NCBI GenBank assembly: GCA_021324775.1
Contig: JAJPIM010000045.1
Location: 307,299 to 371,298, forward strand
DNA: 64,000 nt
Origin: Gemmatimonadota bacterium
Lineage (GTDB): Bacteria > Gemmatimonadota > Gemmatimonadetes > Gemmatimonadales > Gemmatimonadaceae
Reading direction: 5' to 3'
Shown: positions 63,301 through 64,000 of the stretch, piece after piece
Numbering within the stretch: position 1 is the stretch's first letter
Layout of the letters: each line of letters starts with the position of its first letter
The notes under the pieces: generated by a model
What the model saw: the letters and a program-made list of their open reading frames with translations, nothing else
What the model was told of the DNA's origin: nothing
Databases searched by the model: none
Program-made: the position numbers and the translations under genes

Positions 63301-63909
63301 CTCACCATCGAGATCGACAACGGGGGCGTCGATGTCCGTATCTCGTACGACGCCGATCTTCACGTAGTCCGCCTCGGGGCGAAGATCCCCGGCCGCCACC
63401 CAGCCGCGGTCGGTCAGCATCGGATGCTCGGCGGTCACGATCAACTCCGGCAGCTTGTCGATCTTGACGCGGAACAAAGCGCCCTCTCTACGCATCGTCT
63501 GGGTGACTCGGCGATAATGCCCAAGGTGCGTCACAACCGGAGTCCCGACCGTGATGCGCTCGATGGGCAGGGGACCAGCCTGCGTGCTCACCATCGTCCC
63601 CGCCCCAAAACAGGCGCTGAGCTGACCCAGCGGCCGCCCCGCGTTCATCAGCGTCGGCGAGTTGGGCTCGAACCGCCGCTCGGTCATGAGCCGATAGAAA
63701 TCTTCGCTGACCGTCTGCACCGCCCCGTCGCTCGCACCGTACCGCCGGTCCGCATCGGCTACGGTCGTCGCCACCCTCCAGAACATCTCCTCCGGCTGCT
63801 CCGTCGGCGCCCCTGTCTGGTCCTTGACCAGATATCGCTTCTCGAGCACGGTGCGAGCGTTCTGCGACAACGACGCGAGACCAGCAGGCGGGGTGGTGGG
63901 CAACGGCAT
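60328..63909 (-). CDS. nrdJ: adenosylcobalamin-dependent ribonucleotide reductase NrdJ, interrupted by an intein
   Basis: A 1193-residue precursor; removing the 349-residue intein leaves a typical 844-aa class II reductase. It reduces ribonucleotides to deoxyribonucleotides using a B12-derived radical. NSPTLMNAG precedes the intein. After it come CFVLPVADAL, the thiyl-radical motif NPCGEQPLLP (Cys636) and GSINVGYYV, then the allosteric and barrel regions. The C-terminus has an extension with SRYETPLGT and ends in a Cys-rich zinc tail (GTCPDCGSQLE; GCAKCHVCGFSECG) that donates electrons. ATG at 63909 with GGAG 8-9 bases upstream is clear. No cobalamin riboswitch was seen in the 91 bp that remain upstream. 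A terminator follows the stop. Confidence 0.97.
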   Translation of the reverse strand: MPLPTTPPAGLASLSQNARTVLEKRYLVKDQTGAPTEQPEEMFWRVATTVADADRRYGASDGAVQTVSEDFYRLMTERRFEPNSPTLMNAGRPLGQLSACFGAGTMVSTQAGPLPIERITVGTPVVTHLGHYRRVTQTMRREGALFRVKIDKLPELIVTAEHPMLTDRGWVAAGDLRPEADYVKIGVVRDTDIDAPVVDLDGELRDDWMYQANRDERGRSGQFSSQVTPVRAGVVVDRDVAWLLGFYVAEGSISKGYDVRFVMSMDEEAYGQRVQRTLNERFGLESVAFTTQRQTSWRTVRVHSKLFARWLDREFGHGFAGKRVPDWMMHAPEDVQEAFLRGVADGDGTPVNAYQTRIVMSNEGLVRQLFDVAVRLGYWPTLTKCSWPAGASTQPWGMAFGPTHNSGMVRDGCYRVRAVEALDQVADVYNLEVEEDHTYVANHVVVHNCFVLPVADALTNGKDGIYDTLKAMAIIHQSGGGTGFGFSRIRPKGSMVRSTTGVASGPVSFMQLYDASTDAVKQGGTRRGANMGILRVDHPNILEFITCKEDITKITNFNISVAVTDLFMAAVKAGTTYELKDPRNGAVVGELDANMVWEKMIEGAWRTGEPGCFFVDEANRYNPVPHLGSYEATNPCGEQPLLPYDVCNLGSINVGYYVKDGQMDWAAFRRDIHLSTHFLDNIIDVNRYPLVEIDTLSKRIRRIGLGVMGFADALVRLGIAYDSPEGVEFGRKVMAFVDTEGKRESERLAHERGAFPEWARSIWGPDETCARDASGKRIRPMQLLRNCNITTVAPTGTISIIAGCSSGLEPLFAVAFMRNQAGVMMPDVNEDFVDIAKREGWYSDALMERIATEGRIDFPEVPAKWQRVFVTANAIKPEWHMRMQAAFQEHCDSGISKTTNFAHTATVADVRAIYELAYQLQCKGVTVYRDGSRDNQVLSTGATDKAKTEREKTGTAPAVAAASDKREIGELLGTLAERDAEIERLRKVVFEVEAENTQRRAKRSRPDKLRGTTSRYETPLGTMFANITEDDRGQPFEVFINLGKAGGSAMADAEAMGRLISLALRSGIPMMEIHRQLRGIASDRVVGLGPKKILSVPDAIGMALEDWWRDHTQGVQQDLLSESGPAAPVSREAASPVPVVSPVARSAAGTQAAHEVYTPSAESFIGTCPDCGSQLEFAEGCAKCHVCGFSECG
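62566..63612 (-). other. LAGLIDADG-type intein within nrdJ
   Basis: A 349-residue protein-splicing element (precursor residues 100-448). Block A begins with Cys1 (CFGAGTMVST). Block B has VTAEHPMLTD, with the His. A LAGLIDADG homing endonuclease occupies the middle, with motifs WLLGFYVAEG and FLRGVADGDG carrying Glu and Asp catalytic acids. Block F is VYNLEVEEDHTYVANH, and block G ends HN followed by Cys+1 of the host protein. Splicing would join QLSA to CFVLPV. The site is the active-site redox cysteine of the enzyme. All splicing residues look intact, so it is probably active. Confidence 0.93.
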
Positions 63910-64000
63910 GATGACGCTCCAACGAGAAATGGTACGGGCCCTACGGGGAACCTAGCCGAGCCCGCACTGAAGACGCCCAGGACGCTCACTGGCTTCGCGC

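Noticed and set aside
63910..64000. Cobalamin riboswitch upstream of nrdJ
   Set aside because: The visible 91 bp show no B12-box-like sequence and are too short for the full element.

Overview
The window is 64 kb of dense, high-GC DNA from a Gram-negative bacterium. Features pointing that way are lipoproteins with lipoboxes, SurA/PrsA-type periplasmic foldases, TolC/RND export, a degenerate EnvC-type LytM activator next to FtsEX, Tat-exported molybdoenzyme subunits, a B12-dependent ribonucleotide reductase and a sulfocyanin-like cupredoxin. The gene content recalls Gemmatimonadota, but that is inference from memory of the families and was not tested. There is no rRNA operon, CRISPR array, transposase or clear prophage.

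Layout. 1-4.4 kb: end of a crotonase gene, convergent with a molybdenum hydroxylase operon (2Fe-2S subunit, Moco subunit, amidohydrolase). 4.7-7.3 kb: tRNA-Ile(GAT), then a TetR repressor divergent from two SDR oxidoreductases; two matching operator palindromes sit on the shared promoter. 7.3-12 kb: an accessory-looking stretch with an immunity-like small protein, an orphan fragment of the RNA-repair protein Hen1, a four-helix-bundle (S23-type) gene, a PAS histidine kinase, an XRE regulator and a protein with a long Asp/Glu tail. A 52-66 bp repeat occurs three times there.

12-22 kb: typA/bipA, two tandem TMTC-like membrane/TPR proteins, a PilT-like ATPase with a duplicated N-terminal domain, a CDF metal exporter and a CNNM/CBS transporter-like protein. 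22-34.4 kb (minus strand): M28 peptidase, pdxA, two parvulin foldases, mfd, and a BatA-like/DUF58 pair. 34.4-46.7 kb (plus strand): lepA, a family 9 glycosyltransferase, a ROK kinase, a PfkB kinase, two STAS/HATPase-like proteins, a Cys/Met PLP enzyme, then ftsE-ftsX-envC-nfo with stop/start overlaps typical of one operon.

46.8-53 kb: a heavy-metal-type RND tripartite exporter (outer-membrane factor, adaptor, pump) preceded by a small His/Cys-rich exported protein. 53-60 kb: ATP-type PEP carboxykinase, sulfocyanin-like protein, HD phosphohydrolase, MocA-like nucleotidyltransferase, DinB-like protein, an alpha/beta hydrolase with a 53-residue companion, and two small lipoproteins. 60-64 kb: nrdJ on the minus strand, interrupted by a 349-residue LAGLIDADG intein exactly at its active-site cysteine.

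The most unusual observations are the nrdJ intein, the orphan Hen1 N-terminal fragment, the repeat that carries a ribosome-binding site plus TTG start in all three copies, the paired TetR operators, the acidic-tail/XRE/kinase cluster, and the apparently leaderless starts of typA and lepA.
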